Positions 54,640-63,246 are shown, counted from the stretch's first letter. The stretch: DNA of 64,000 bases from CAWBXL01 sp963837365 (GCA_963837365.1 CAWIMW010000002.1:372001-436000), one strand, 5' to 3'. Notes: generated by a model from the sequence alone, not told the origin. Program-made: numbers and translations.

Positions 54640-55064
54640 TCATGGGGGACTAAGCTGTCCACTCGTTCCCTTCCGGTAAAACTTCCTCACTTTAGGCAGC
54701 AGCAACAAGATCGGGAAAACCACAAAGCACAACGGCAACGCGACCTCGTCCCACTCCACTGTATTCTCACCCACCAAATTGTATGCGAGAGTGGCCAGGA
54801 TCACCACTTCGGTCGCCAGAGCCACCAGCCCCACCGCTTGCTGCGCCACAGGCCGATTGCGGCCAGCAGCAATAACAATCCAGGAGCACCGAGAACCGCC
54901 GCCCCAATTTTCAGCCCGTGAATTGCATCTGCTGCATCGGGCTCACTGAGGATCTCCGGCGAGCGCGTCAGCCATAACACATAGGCCGCTGTCCCGATGA
55001 CAACTAGAGCCATCAACGACTGAACAACAATGATGACGCCGAGAATCAAATCGGGACGTTTCAT
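54640..55064 (-). pseudogene. Small four-helix membrane protein split by a frameshift
   Basis: The ATG at 55064 opens a frame of 87 residues with two membrane helices (DLILGVIIVVQSLMALVVIG and VLGAPGLLLLLAAIGLW) that then reads SKRWGWWLWRPKW and stops at about 54801. The overlapping frame, one base back, continues naturally: LVALATEVVILATLAYNLVG, a third helix, then LPLCFVVFPILLLL, a fourth helix, ending at 54640. Joined near 54820 they give one four-helix protein of about 140 residues. One base is missing, either a real mutation or a sequencing error. Two separate overlapping small proteins are less likely. The function is unknown. Confidence 0.65.
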
Positions 55065-55073
55065 ATCAGACCA

Positions 55074-56654
55074 CTAACGCCAGTGCTTCAGCTTCGGCCA
55101 GACCTCCGTCAATGTGCCGAACTTTGCGCCTTTACACAGGTAAACGTCAACCCGCCTTTCCAGCGCCCAGGGATTGTCGGTTGAAGTGCCTATATATTCC
55201 ACCTGCTGAAAAAGGGTTTGCAGCTTGGCTGGAGTATCACCCAATACAATCAGGCAGTCTCCCGAATATCCGCGCGGGCCCCAAAGAAAATAGCTGCGAT
55301 CGCCGCTGAGCGCTGGTGGCAGTCCTTGGCTGCGTCCGAAGAAATCGATGGCCCCGGCCTGGCCGTAATCCTGGGCAAAAATGCCGCAGTCTTTGCGTTC
55401 GCCCTCGGGAACACGACTCCAGGCAAGCGCCGCCGCATCGGCAATTTCCTTCCAGCCAAACTGGTCCGAGTACCACTGCGGCAGAGCAGCCCGAGTGTGC
55501 GAGTGTTCATTGACGGGAAGTTTGAAAGGCAAAGTCTTTGCGTATTCCAGAAAATGCTCGGGAGAAAGGACCGGAACAACGATAGGCGCGGTATAGGCTC
55601 CGTTGACCAGGAGAACAATCAACATGACAGGCTTGAGCCATGGGGCGCGGGGCCTGGCGCTTTCCGGACGATCAATTGCGCGTTCGATGACCAGCGCCCC
55701 TGCCGCCAGCAGCATGGGGTAAATCGGCGAAAGGTAGTAGTTCTTGCCATGCTGTAAGTAGAAGGCCGTGTATGCGACCAGGTAGCTCCAGCCCAGCACC
55801 CGGTAGGGCCGAAGACGACCCGAAAATAGCAGCGCGAACAACCCGGTCAACCAGATAAGGGCGTTGATTGGGTTCAACACCAATAGCTGTTGCAGGAAAA
55901 AATCCAACGGCCCCAGCACCACGTCGCGCCCTTCGGCGCGGATGGCCCGAATCAATTGCAGGAATGGCCAATCGTAGTGCAGATTCCACAGCAGGTTCGG
56001 CAGGAAGATGAGGAACGCCGCCGCACCGCCCAGCCAGATCCATTTGCTGAGGAAGATGCGCCGCTGTTTCGTCAGTAGTAAGCCGACCACGATGCCAAAT
56101 CCAAAGATCGCGATCGAGTATTTCTCTTCCAGCCCGAGTCCGGCAAGCACACCGAACCACAGCCAATAACGCGGGTCATTGCGCTTAATTGCCAGAACGA
56201 CGCAGTATGCGCATCCCGTCCAAAGGAGCGGTTCGAGACAATTCGTGCCCAGCAGGCTTCCGTTCGACAGGTATTGCGGTGCGACAAGAATGGTAATCGC
56301 GCTGAGCAGCACGCCGAAGCGCCGTGCCCCCAACTCGCGTGCGAATACTCCCGTCTGTACGATCAGCAGCGAAGATGCCAGCGCCGGGATAAAGCGAATA
56401 CTCCGCAAAGAGTCGCCCAGAACAGCACGGCAAATGTGAATCAGGAACGGGATGAGCGGAGGCTGGTCCACGTATCCCCAGGCGAGGTGGTTACCGCATG
56501 ACATGTAGTCGAATTCATCGCGGAAGTATCCATAGCGGTTGTTGAAATAGATGTGGACGAGCAAATTGGCCAGGGCGATTGCCCAGACAATCGCCATGCA
56601 GGAAGTGAGAAAGGCCTGCTTTCTGCTGTCTGGTGCTGACGAATCATTCGGCAT
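55074..56654 (-). CDS. GT39/ArnT-type membrane glycosyltransferase
   Basis: 526 residues with about ten membrane helices. The first outside loop carries the acidic motif RDEFDYMSCGNHLAWGYVDQPPLIPF near 42-67, in which the Asp-Glu pair is expected to bind the polyprenyl-phosphate sugar donor. The C-terminal region is soluble (FGWKEIADAAALAWSRVPEGE near 400, then YGQAGAIDFFGRSQGLP). Family members move a sugar from undecaprenyl phosphate to lipid A, proteins or other periplasmic acceptors. The donor and acceptor cannot be told here. It is followed ten bases later by the split membrane gene. Confidence 0.85.
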   Translation of the reverse strand: MPNDSSAPDSRKQAFLTSCMAIVWAIALANLLVHIYFNNRYGYFRDEFDYMSCGNHLAWGYVDQPPLIPFLIHICRAVLGDSLRSIRFIPALASSLLIVQTGVFARELGARRFGVLLSAITILVAPQYLSNGSLLGTNCLEPLLWTGCAYCVVLAIKRNDPRYWLWFGVLAGLGLEEKYSIAIFGFGIVVGLLLTKQRRIFLSKWIWLGGAAAFLIFLPNLLWNLHYDWPFLQLIRAIRAEGRDVVLGPLDFFLQQLLVLNPINALIWLTGLFALLFSGRLRPYRVLGWSYLVAYTAFYLQHGKNYYLSPIYPMLLAAGALVIERAIDRPESARPRAPWLKPVMLIVLLVNGAYTAPIVVPVLSPEHFLEYAKTLPFKLPVNEHSHTRAALPQWYSDQFGWKEIADAAALAWSRVPEGERKDCGIFAQDYGQAGAIDFFGRSQGLPPALSGDRSYFLWGPRGYSGDCLIVLGDTPAKLQTLFQQVEYIGTSTDNPWALERRVDVYLCKGAKFGTLTEVWPKLKHWR

Positions 56655-56684
56655 GTTCTAAGAAGTGTGCTCTTGACACGGAAA

Positions 56685-57566
56685 CTACAGCTTGTTCGGC
56701 TTCGGATTACTCGGGTCGGAGTAATCGTAAAACCCCTTGCCGGACTTCTTCCCATACCAGCCAGCCATCACCATACGCTTCAGCAGCGGCGGAGAGGCAA
56801 AGCGGCGTTCTTTGAACTCATCGAACATCACATGAGTGATGTAGTAGGTGGTATCAAGTCCGACGAAATCGAGCAGAGTGAACGGCCCCATGGGATGCCC
56901 CATGCCCAGCTTGACTGCATTATCAATGTCTTCGATGGAAGCCACACCCTCTTCGTAGGCGCGCACCGCATCCAGCAGATACGGCACCAGCAGCCGGTTC
57001 ACGATGAACCCAGTTTTGTCGCTGGTGCGCACCGGCACTTTGCCCAGCTTCTTGCCGAACTCGTAGGCGGTATCGAACACATCGCTGGCAGTAGCAATCG
57101 TGCGCACGACTTCGACCAGCTTCATGAGCGGCACAGGGTTGAAAAAGTGCAAACCAATGAACCGATCCGGCCGCTTGGTGGCGGTCATCAATTCCGTGAT
57201 GGAGATGGAAGAGGTGTTCGAGGCAAAGATGGCGTTTTTTTTCACGATGCCGTCGAGCGCTGCGTACATCTTCTTTTTTTCTGCAACATTCTCGATGACA
57301 GCTTCGATGACAATGTCGCAGTCAGCCAAGTCCTGCATATTGGTCGTGCCCTTGAGACGCGCACGGATGGCCTGTGGAGTTTCCTTGATCGTGCCCTTCT
57401 CGGCAAACTTAGCCAGAGACTTATCAATCCCGGCGAAGCCCTTGTCGAGAAACTTCTGCTCGACTTCAAGGATGGTGACGTCGAATCCTGCGGTCGCTGC
57501 GACTTGGGCAATGCCGGAACCCATCAGCCCGCAACCAAGAACACCTACTTTTTTGATTTCACCCAT
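56685..57566 (-). CDS. 3-hydroxybutyryl-CoA dehydrogenase
   Basis: 293 residues. The Rossmann motif is GVLGCGLMGSGIAQ near 8-21. The catalytic His is in FIGLHFFNPVPLMKLVE near 140, with the partner Glu in LVEVV, and the conserved Asn in SNTSS near 118. The C-terminal dimer domain is intact (GHPMGPFTLLDFVGLDT near 230). It oxidises (S)-3-hydroxyacyl-CoA to 3-oxoacyl-CoA with NAD(P), linking the crotonase and thiolase steps. The length and absence of fused domains match the short bacterial PaaH/Hbd type. Confidence 0.95.
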   Translation of the reverse strand: MGEIKKVGVLGCGLMGSGIAQVAATAGFDVTILEVEQKFLDKGFAGIDKSLAKFAEKGTIKETPQAIRARLKGTTNMQDLADCDIVIEAVIENVAEKKKMYAALDGIVKKNAIFASNTSSISITELMTATKRPDRFIGLHFFNPVPLMKLVEVVRTIATASDVFDTAYEFGKKLGKVPVRTSDKTGFIVNRLLVPYLLDAVRAYEEGVASIEDIDNAVKLGMGHPMGPFTLLDFVGLDTTYYITHVMFDEFKERRFASPPLLKRMVMAGWYGKKSGKGFYDYSDPSNPKPNKL

Positions 57567-57693
57567 AAGGACCTCCTAACCACAGGACTACGTTTGACAC
57601 AGACAGGCTTGGGGCCTCTGTGCCCTCAGAAGATGGACTCTTTGCGACTCGTAAGTTTAATTCATATCCCGAACCAGTGCTAATCTAGGACGC

Positions 57694-58370
57694 GTGAACG
57701 CCGACTCGATACGCAAACTCTTCGAGCAAGTCCGGACTGGTGCATTTCTCCCGACGATGCCGTAGATCGCTTACGGCATCTGCCCTTCGAAGACCTGGGC
57801 TTTGCCAAGGTAGACCACCATCGCGCCCTGCGTGCCGGCATGCCAGAAGTAATTTTCGGTGAACGCAAGACCGCCACCCAGGTCAGCCAGATTTTCGCGC
57901 GTCTGGCGAAGCATGGGGGCAACGTCCTGGCCACGCGGGCTACCGTCGATCAATTCAGAGCGGTGAAAAAGAAGGTCCCCAAAGCCGAGTACCGTGAACT
58001 GGCACGCGCCATCGTCCTACAAAAAGACAAGAAAAAGTACGGAAAAGGAACCATCGCAGTCGTCTCGGCTGGGACCAGCGACATTCCCGTCGCGGAAGAA
58101 GCCGTAACCACAGCCGAAGTCATGGGCAATGATGTCGAGCATTTCTACGATGTTGGAGTTGCAGGAATTCATCGGCTGTTGGCTAATCGGGAAGCGCTCA
58201 CCCGCGCCCGCGTCGTAATCGTCTGCGCAGGCATGGAAGGCGCGCTGCCCAGCGTGGTAGGCGGACTGGTCGGTGTTCCGGTGATCGCCGTTCCTACCAG
58301 CGTTGGTTATGGAGCCGCATTTAAAGGACTGGCGCGCTTTGCTGGGGATGATGAACTCTTGTGCTTCTAA
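57694..58370 (+). pseudogene. larB: larB-like gene with an N-terminal frameshift
   Basis: From the GTG at 57694 the frame reads NADSIRKLFEQVRTGAF, typical of the LarB N terminus, but soon stops at TAG (57763). From 57747 a second frame, one base back, continues the family pattern SPDDAVDRLRHLPFEDLGFA and runs to 58370 through the AIR-carboxylase-like core (VVSAGTSDIPVAEEA, HFYDVGVAGIHRL, CAGMEGALPSVVGG). One T missing from a T-run near 57745-57747 explains the break. LarB carboxylates nicotinic acid adenine dinucleotide for the nickel-pincer cofactor of lactate racemase. No larC or larE is nearby. If no sequencing error, only a truncated protein from ATG 57840 could form. Confidence 0.75.
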
Positions 58371-58446
58371 TGTCAGTGTCGTCAATATTGATAACGGATT
58401 TGGCGCCGGCTATGTAGCGTCGCTGATCAATCGTGGCTGAACAGAT

Positions 58447-60189
58447 CTATTCGAGCTGTAACACCTGAACGGTCTCATGCTCGCCCTCATCAAAAAACAA
58501 AGGGTAAAATCCCCAAAGCTGCTGCCGCGTATTGCGTACACGCCAATAAATCGCTGAAATGACCGCGGCGCTCACAAATAACCTGATTGGAACCAACAAA
58601 TACACGTCAATCAAAGTCACTAGTGGAATCAAAATTCCAAACAGGAAGAGATATTTCCCAACTAAGGCCCAGATATTTTGCCTCCCAGGAACATAAGAAC
58701 AGGTAAAGGGAATTTTGTTCCAACCCGACAACTTGAATTCGATAAGCAGCAGCAGTAAAGCCGCCAATATCCAAGTATTCCCTAATGCCAGCCGCCATCC
58801 CAAAGCGAGTGTCGCAAAAGGATAGCTAACTAAAAGGACCGGCAACAAACCGCAAAGTATCAGCACATTTTCCACACTGTTCAATAATTTTGGCCGATGT
58901 GAACTTTCGGCCATGCGAAATATCCAGTTCGCTTTCCACTCGATCGGCAGTTGGAATATGTAACAGATGCCGAAGATTACCGCGGTTGCAAGAATGAGCG
59001 GCATAGCCACAATGGATTGCAACTGCCAAACTTGCCAGCCAGAACCAGCCCGATAATGATTGACTAAGACACTGCCCGCCGTGTTAATGACAAGCATCCA
59101 TGCTGCTCCGATAGTAAGCCACAAAATCAGCTTGTGCTGCCGGCTTCGTCCCATGGTCTTGACCGTGAATGCAACAGCCGCGAGTTCGTGCAGGTCGGAG
59201 ATAAACCAGCATGCGAGCCATCTGCGGCCGCGCACAATAATCGAATCTGGTAAGACCCTTCGACTTTGTTCCAAGGCGCGGCTCGCATGGCGGTAATAGC
59301 TCACGATATATCCCACCAACCCAAGCAGCACTACGAAAGCGAAGGCTTTCATAGCCATTTGAGCCAAATCACGAAATTCTTTTTCAAAGTTCCCCAGCAA
59401 TATTTCGTGCAATCCCATAAACCATGCGGGTGGGAAAAACCTTGTCCAATGCGGCAAAGATTGACCGTAGGCAAAGTTCGGCAAGCTAAACACATAAGGA
59501 ACGGAGGCTACAAAGGTTGTTGCGAATGTAATTTGAATGACCAACGAGACAAAACGAAAAAGTCGGGCGGACAATACATTCAGTAAGAGGCCTTGCAAAG
59601 CTACAACTGCGAAAAACGCAAAGAGTCCTCCACCAATGGTCACTACCGCATGCGCACAAACAGATCGTATGCCAAATTCAGGAGACTGCCAGCGACCGGA
59701 GCTGTACGCCGGGAATAAGACACTCGTAAGAAGATTCAAGCCAATTATTACAGCGGCGACCATCAAAAATACCGACAAAAAACGGGCCATGAAAACCTGC
59801 GATAGCCGCACCGGAAGCGGCTTAAACACTAAATAGTCGGTCCGATCTGGAAACAGGTTGCGCCACTGCATAACTGCGACCAATCCCGACACAATCATGG
59901 ACAGCGAGATAAAAAATAAGTAATCGGCTCGCACTGCTGATTGATAAAAGATGGGGTCCGGCAAATGATGCAGGTATGCGTACTTGCCCCGGTCTCTATA
60001 GATGTAAGTAATCAGTGGCCCGATTGAGGCCAAGAGTAACAAGATACTGACAATCAGCCGCCGGACTTGTTCTTGTGCCGGGAACAGATCGCTCATTCCT
60101 TGCTGCACTATGCAATGCCGTAGCAATTCGAATTGCGTGCCATGAGTTTTCGCCAGCCATGACGACCATTTGCTTTGTGCCACACTCAC
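58447..60189 (-). CDS. ABC-2-type transporter membrane protein
   Basis: 580 residues with about 12-14 membrane helices and GTG start overlapping the ATPase gene by four bases. The N-terminal cytosolic stretch (SKWSSWLAKTHGTQFELLRHC) leads into helices such as RLIVSILLLLASIGPLITYIY and LSVFLMVAAVIIGLNLL. FPDRTDYLVFKPLPVRLSQVFMARF near 115-140 resembles the permease loop of large ABC-2 exporters. No known substrate-binding site is seen. With the ATPase it would form an exporter, substrate unknown. The base composition is more AT-rich than most of the window. Confidence 0.75.
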   Translation of the reverse strand: MSVAQSKWSSWLAKTHGTQFELLRHCIVQQGMSDLFPAQEQVRRLIVSILLLLASIGPLITYIYRDRGKYAYLHHLPDPIFYQSAVRADYLFFISLSMIVSGLVAVMQWRNLFPDRTDYLVFKPLPVRLSQVFMARFLSVFLMVAAVIIGLNLLTSVLFPAYSSGRWQSPEFGIRSVCAHAVVTIGGGLFAFFAVVALQGLLLNVLSARLFRFVSLVIQITFATTFVASVPYVFSLPNFAYGQSLPHWTRFFPPAWFMGLHEILLGNFEKEFRDLAQMAMKAFAFVVLLGLVGYIVSYYRHASRALEQSRRVLPDSIIVRGRRWLACWFISDLHELAAVAFTVKTMGRSRQHKLILWLTIGAAWMLVINTAGSVLVNHYRAGSGWQVWQLQSIVAMPLILATAVIFGICYIFQLPIEWKANWIFRMAESSHRPKLLNSVENVLILCGLLPVLLVSYPFATLALGWRLALGNTWILAALLLLLIEFKLSGWNKIPFTCSYVPGRQNIWALVGKYLFLFGILIPLVTLIDVYLLVPIRLFVSAAVISAIYWRVRNTRQQLWGFYPLFFDEGEHETVQVLQLE

Positions 60190-60953
60190 CTCGCCGTCAT
60201 GACTTCTACAATTCTTTCGGCCTGCCCACTGGCATCTTCCGTTATCGTCAGTTGTGCAAACACCGACTCCAGTGAGGGGCTGGCTTGCAATTCCCTGAGA
60301 TGGGCGACTGAGTCGTATGCCACCATTTTCCCCTTATGCAAGATCACCACTTCTGTACAAATTTTTTCCACGACTTCCAGAACGTGCGAGCTATACAGAA
60401 TCATCTTGCCTAGTTTTGCGAAGGTCACGAGTAAACTGCGGAGTAAAAGATAAGCCCCCACATCGAGCCCGGAGAATGGCTCATCGAGAATGAGGATTTC
60501 CGGGTCGTGAAGTAGGGCAGCGGAAAGTAGAATTTTCTGCCTCATTCCCTTCGAATAATCGGAGATCAAACCATACCGGGCATCGCTAAGCGAGAATGCT
60601 TTCAGGAGCCCGTCAATTTTGAATTCGAGTAAGGAGTGCGGAATAGAATGCAGACGACCCACCAACCGCAAATATTCTGGTCCGGTCAAATACGAGTACA
60701 AATGCGGCTCTTCTGGAACATAGCCGACCTTCCGCAGGAAAGAGGGATCACCCAGCCAAACGCGAGTTCCATCCAGATGAATCTCACCTTCAGAAGGTGG
60801 AACCAGGCCGGTCAGCATCTTTACGGTTGTGCTTTTACCGGAACCATTCGGCCCCAGGTAGCCGAGGATTTGTCCGCGAGAAATATGGAAGCTCACATCC
60901 TGCACCGCCGGGGTCGCCCGATACCACTTTGTAAGGTGCATCACTTCCAACAT
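60186..60953 (-). CDS. ABC transporter ATP-binding protein
   Basis: 255 residues. Walker A is GPNGSGKST (34-42), the signature segment is SDYSKGMRQKILLSAAL near 130, Walker B is ILILDEPFSGLD near 153, and the switch His lies in LYSSHVLEVVEKIC near 190. It is a CcmA/NatA-type subunit that pairs with the membrane protein encoded next. The signature is YSKGMRQ instead of LSGGQ, as is common in ABC-2 exporters. It starts 24 bases after the small membrane gene of the same operon. Confidence 0.93.
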   Translation of the reverse strand: MLEVMHLTKWYRATPAVQDVSFHISRGQILGYLGPNGSGKSTTVKMLTGLVPPSEGEIHLDGTRVWLGDPSFLRKVGYVPEEPHLYSYLTGPEYLRLVGRLHSIPHSLLEFKIDGLLKAFSLSDARYGLISDYSKGMRQKILLSAALLHDPEILILDEPFSGLDVGAYLLLRSLLVTFAKLGKMILYSSHVLEVVEKICTEVVILHKGKMVAYDSVAHLRELQASPSLESVFAQLTITEDASGQAERIVEVMTAR

Positions 60954-60977
60954 TGCAGTTCCCTGTTAGAAAGGCAG

Positions 60978-61280
60978 TCAGCGAAGATGGATCGTCAACA
61001 AACGAAAAAGGACTAGGAAAAAACCTGCTGAGCCAAAAACTGACACCATGGACACTCCGAGTAGTCTTAGATGGCCGGGCAGCGCCACTACAAGAATCTC
61101 TACCCCAGTACGGCCCCAGACTTCCAAGCAACCTCGCCATCCCGCTTCGTGATAGGCATCCCCGATTTCCTGGCGAAATACTTCGGCCATTTCCTGGCCG
61201 AACTCGTAGCGTAAATGCGAGGGGTAGAGCAGCAACAGAACGCGAAAGAGTAAACAACTGCAACGGAGCATGCATTCCAT
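60978..61280 (-). CDS. Small membrane protein resembling a permease-prefix domain
   Basis: 100 residues. LLLLYPSHLRYEFGQEMAEVFRQEI near residue 16-40 matches the N-terminal prefix domain found fused to large acidobacterial MacB-like permeases (LYP..FR.EFG.EM...F pattern). Here it ends in one membrane helix (VSMVSVFGSAGFFLVLF) and stops, so it is either a free-standing version or a remnant of a permease. It lies four bases after the PadR gene and 24 before the ATPase gene, so it is part of the operon. Confidence 0.62.
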   Translation of the reverse strand: MECMLRCSCLLFRVLLLLYPSHLRYEFGQEMAEVFRQEIGDAYHEAGWRGCLEVWGRTGVEILVVALPGHLRLLGVSMVSVFGSAGFFLVLFRLLTIHLR

Positions 61281-61284
61281 AGCT

Positions 61285-61638
61285 CTAAACTCCCGGCAGG
61301 GAAACCCGCCTGTGATCGGTAGCCAAGCGAAGTACTTTATCTAAGCGACTCAGTTCAGCCTTAAAAACCAGCTTTCCTTCACGACTCAACCGGTAATAGC
61401 GCCGCCGCTCTTCGTCATCCCGCTTCCCTTCCTCAATCAATCTAAGTTCCAGCAAGCGTTGGATGGTGGTATAGAGAGTCCCCGCGCCCATGCGGAATTT
61501 TCCATCAGACAGCACGGACACTTCTTTCATGATGGCGTACCCATGTTTTTCGCCATTGGCTAGGGCAAACAGAATGAAAAAGACCGAGGGAGTTAAGGGC
61601 AGAAGGTCATCAGACGGATCAATAGTTTTCGCGGCCAC
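61285..61638 (-). CDS. PadR-family transcriptional regulator
   Basis: 117 residues from the GTG at 61638, preceded by AGAGGA at a proper distance; a longer frame to 61659 starts at or before the predicted transcription start and is less likely. The winged helix reads FFILFALANGEKHGYAIMKEV near 20, GAGTLYTTIQRLLELRLIEE near 55 and RRRYYRLSREGKLVF near 82. PadR proteins repress transporter or detoxification operons and release on ligand binding. It heads the ABC transporter operon and a palindrome lies within its promoter, so autoregulation is likely. Confidence 0.93.
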   Translation of the reverse strand: MAAKTIDPSDDLLPLTPSVFFILFALANGEKHGYAIMKEVSVLSDGKFRMGAGTLYTTIQRLLELRLIEEGKRDDEERRRYYRLSREGKLVFKAELSRLDKVLRLATDHRRVSLPGV

Positions 61639-61662
61639 TAGAATCCTCTTATATTTCACTTA

Positions 61663-61691
61663 TAGATATATCAGTAATTGATATATGTCAA
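61663..61691 (-). promoter_or_regulatory. Promoter of the padR-ABC operon with embedded palindrome
   Basis: Minus-strand TTGACA (61691-61686), 17-base spacer, TATCTA (61668-61663). An inverted repeat, ATATATCA (61666-61673) and TGATATAT (61679-61686), fills the spacer and touches both hexamers. Binding there would block RNA polymerase. Confidence 0.68.
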
Positions 61692-61714
61692 ACTTTATTT
61701 TGCTGCAAAAAAAA

Positions 61715-61738
61715 AAGGCGCGGCTCACGCCGCGCCTT
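61715..61738 (-). terminator. Rho-independent terminator of the BON-domain gene
   Basis: On the minus strand AAGGCGCGG pairs with CCGCGCCTT around CGTGAG (plus-strand 61715-61738), followed by a run of T (plus-strand A-run 61707-61716). It lies 19 bases after the BON gene stop. Confidence 0.88.
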
Positions 61739-61756
61739 CCTCCGACCTAAACTCAG

Positions 61757-62506
61757 TTACGATTTGTCCACCACCAGGTTGTTCTGCACCTGAAACACTC
61801 CGAACACGCTCCCAGCCCGTATGCCGGCGATGTCCTTGTCCATCTTGCTGGCAACTGTGCCGTAGAGGCTCAGCTTCCCGTTCTCAACAACGATGCGAAT
61901 CGGCAGCACCGGGTCCGCCGCGTAGCGGTTCAACACAGAGTCGCCATAGATCGCACGCGTCGCCGCCAGGCGGATACTGTCGTCAAAGTTCGAAACCGGA
62001 GCCACTTTCACGTTGTTGATCACTTCCTTCACTCCGGGTACGGAACTGACAACCGAGAAAGCTGAATCGCTTGAGATAGGCTGCCTGACTTCACCAATCA
62101 TGGTCGCGACGCCGTCTTTCACCGATACGGTCACGAAGTTGAACACATTATCGTAGCCGATGCGGTCATACGACAGCTTGCGGTCCAGCTTGGCTTGCAG
62201 CTCGCTATCGGGCACAGTGCTGCTGACTTCGACTAGATTGCGGACGCCCTGCACCTTGTCCATTTTGCGGATCTTTTTGGCCACATCCAATTTCTCCTGA
62301 TAGACATTTACCTCGCCGGTCAGGGTCACGATGCCATCCTCAACCGCGGATTGCAGGTTGCGGAATTCCGCCTTCTTGCTCAGTTCATGGGTAACACGCG
62401 ACTGGATGTCACCGTCATAGCGGGCGGCTGCGGACTGCGCCGCGGCTCCCAAACTGAGGACACCTACTAAAAGAAATGACGCGAAAGCTTTGTAGAGATT
62501 CTTCAT
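61757..62506 (-). CDS. Secreted BON-domain protein (OsmY-like)
   Basis: 249 residues with a signal peptide ending near GAAAQSAAA. Three BON-type units follow: residues 32-97 (VTHELSKKAEFRNLQSAVEDGIVTLTGEV), 103-170 (LDRKLSYDRIGYDNVFNFVTVSVKDGVATMIGEV) and a third near 180-245 (VVENGKLSLYGTV). BON domains bind phospholipids; periplasmic OsmY-like proteins respond to osmotic and envelope stress. The spacing is regular and no enzyme domain is attached. It has its own terminator and is divergent from the MarR gene. Confidence 0.88.
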   Translation of the reverse strand: MKNLYKAFASFLLVGVLSLGAAAQSAAARYDGDIQSRVTHELSKKAEFRNLQSAVEDGIVTLTGEVNVYQEKLDVAKKIRKMDKVQGVRNLVEVSSTVPDSELQAKLDRKLSYDRIGYDNVFNFVTVSVKDGVATMIGEVRQPISSDSAFSVVSSVPGVKEVINNVKVAPVSNFDDSIRLAATRAIYGDSVLNRYAADPVLPIRIVVENGKLSLYGTVASKMDKDIAGIRAGSVFGVFQVQNNLVVDKS

Positions 62507-62649
62507 GGTCTTGCTCTCCTCACCCCCGGTCCTTGATTAACCGGTTAGTTAATTAATTGGATGCCGCTCCCGATCTGAAAGATGCCGACCCGGGGAACCA
62601 TCCTTGTGTAGGTGAAAACACCGGGCCTGGAAGAAAGTTGTGTAAAGAT

Positions 62650-62677
62650 TTGAAATGATCGTTATAACGACTACAAT
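62650..62677 (+). promoter_or_regulatory. Promoter and operator of the marR-like gene
   Basis: TTGAAA (62650-62655), 16-base spacer, TACAAT (62672-62677). The perfect palindrome TCGTTATAACGA (62659-62670) fills the spacer. The same 12-mer occurs at 63211-63222 before the rhodanese gene. Confidence 0.7.
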
Positions 62678-62685
62678 GGCTATAT

Positions 62686-63159
62686 ATGCCCAAGGGAATC
62701 CAGGCTGAGCTCAAGCAAACCCGCCCCTTCAGCAGCCGGGAAGAAGAAGCCTTTATCGCCATTCTGCGCACTGCTGACAGGCTGCAACTACGTCTGGTCG
62801 AATTGTTGCGGCCCCACGGGCTCACTCCCACCCAATTCAATGCCCTGCGCATCCTGCGGGGCGCGGGAGAAGCCGGTCTTCCCTGTAGCGAAATCGGCGA
62901 GCGCATGATCAATCACGACCCCGACATTACACGCCTGCTGGACCGTCTGGCACAACGCAACCTTGTACAGCGGCAACGCGATCAAAAAGACCGGCGAGTT
63001 CACATCGCCCGGATCACGCGTACGGGCCTGGAAATCTTGAAGGACCTCGACCGGCCAGTAGAAGAATTTCACCGCCGCAGTATGCCCGAGGTTGGCGAGG
63101 CCAGCCTTAAGTCATTGATTCGCCAGCTGGAAAGGGTCCGCCACGCTTTCACCAAATAA
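62686..63159 (+). CDS. MarR-family transcriptional regulator
   Basis: 157 residues. The winged helix is LTPTQFNALRILRGAGEAGLP near 45, SEIGERMINHDPDITRLLDRLAQRNLV near 68-95 and RDQKDRRVHIARITRTGLEIL near 100. The start ATG is only eight bases after the predicted -10, so the message would be almost leaderless. Two identical palindromes, one in this promoter and one before the rhodanese/DoxX genes, suggest that it controls itself and the downstream unit. Many MarR proteins of this arrangement respond to oxidants or phenolic compounds; the ligand is unknown. Confidence 0.92.
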   Translation: MPKGIQAELKQTRPFSSREEEAFIAILRTADRLQLRLVELLRPHGLTPTQFNALRILRGAGEAGLPCSEIGERMINHDPDITRLLDRLAQRNLVQRQRDQKDRRVHIARITRTGLEILKDLDRPVEEFHRRSMPEVGEASLKSLIRQLERVRHAFTK

Positions 63160-63205
63160 GTCGTGAAACTTTCCCGTGGGGAGGTCATCCAAACTGTACA
63201 GCAAA

Positions 63206-63222
63206 TATAATCGTTATAACGA
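63206..63222 (+). promoter_or_regulatory. -10 element and MarR-type operator of the rhodanese/DoxX unit
   Basis: Perfect TATAAT at 63206-63211 overlaps by one base the palindrome TCGTTATAACGA at 63211-63222. No good -35 hexamer is present at 16-18 bases. The ribosome site GAAGGAGAT lies just before the ATG. Confidence 0.7.
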
Positions 63223-63246
63223 CTATTTGCCGAAGGAGATCCATCC

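Noticed and set aside
56667..57683. 338-codon open frame antisense to the 3-hydroxybutyryl-CoA dehydrogenase gene
   Set aside because: It mirrors the codon bias of the real gene and has no motif or ribosome site.
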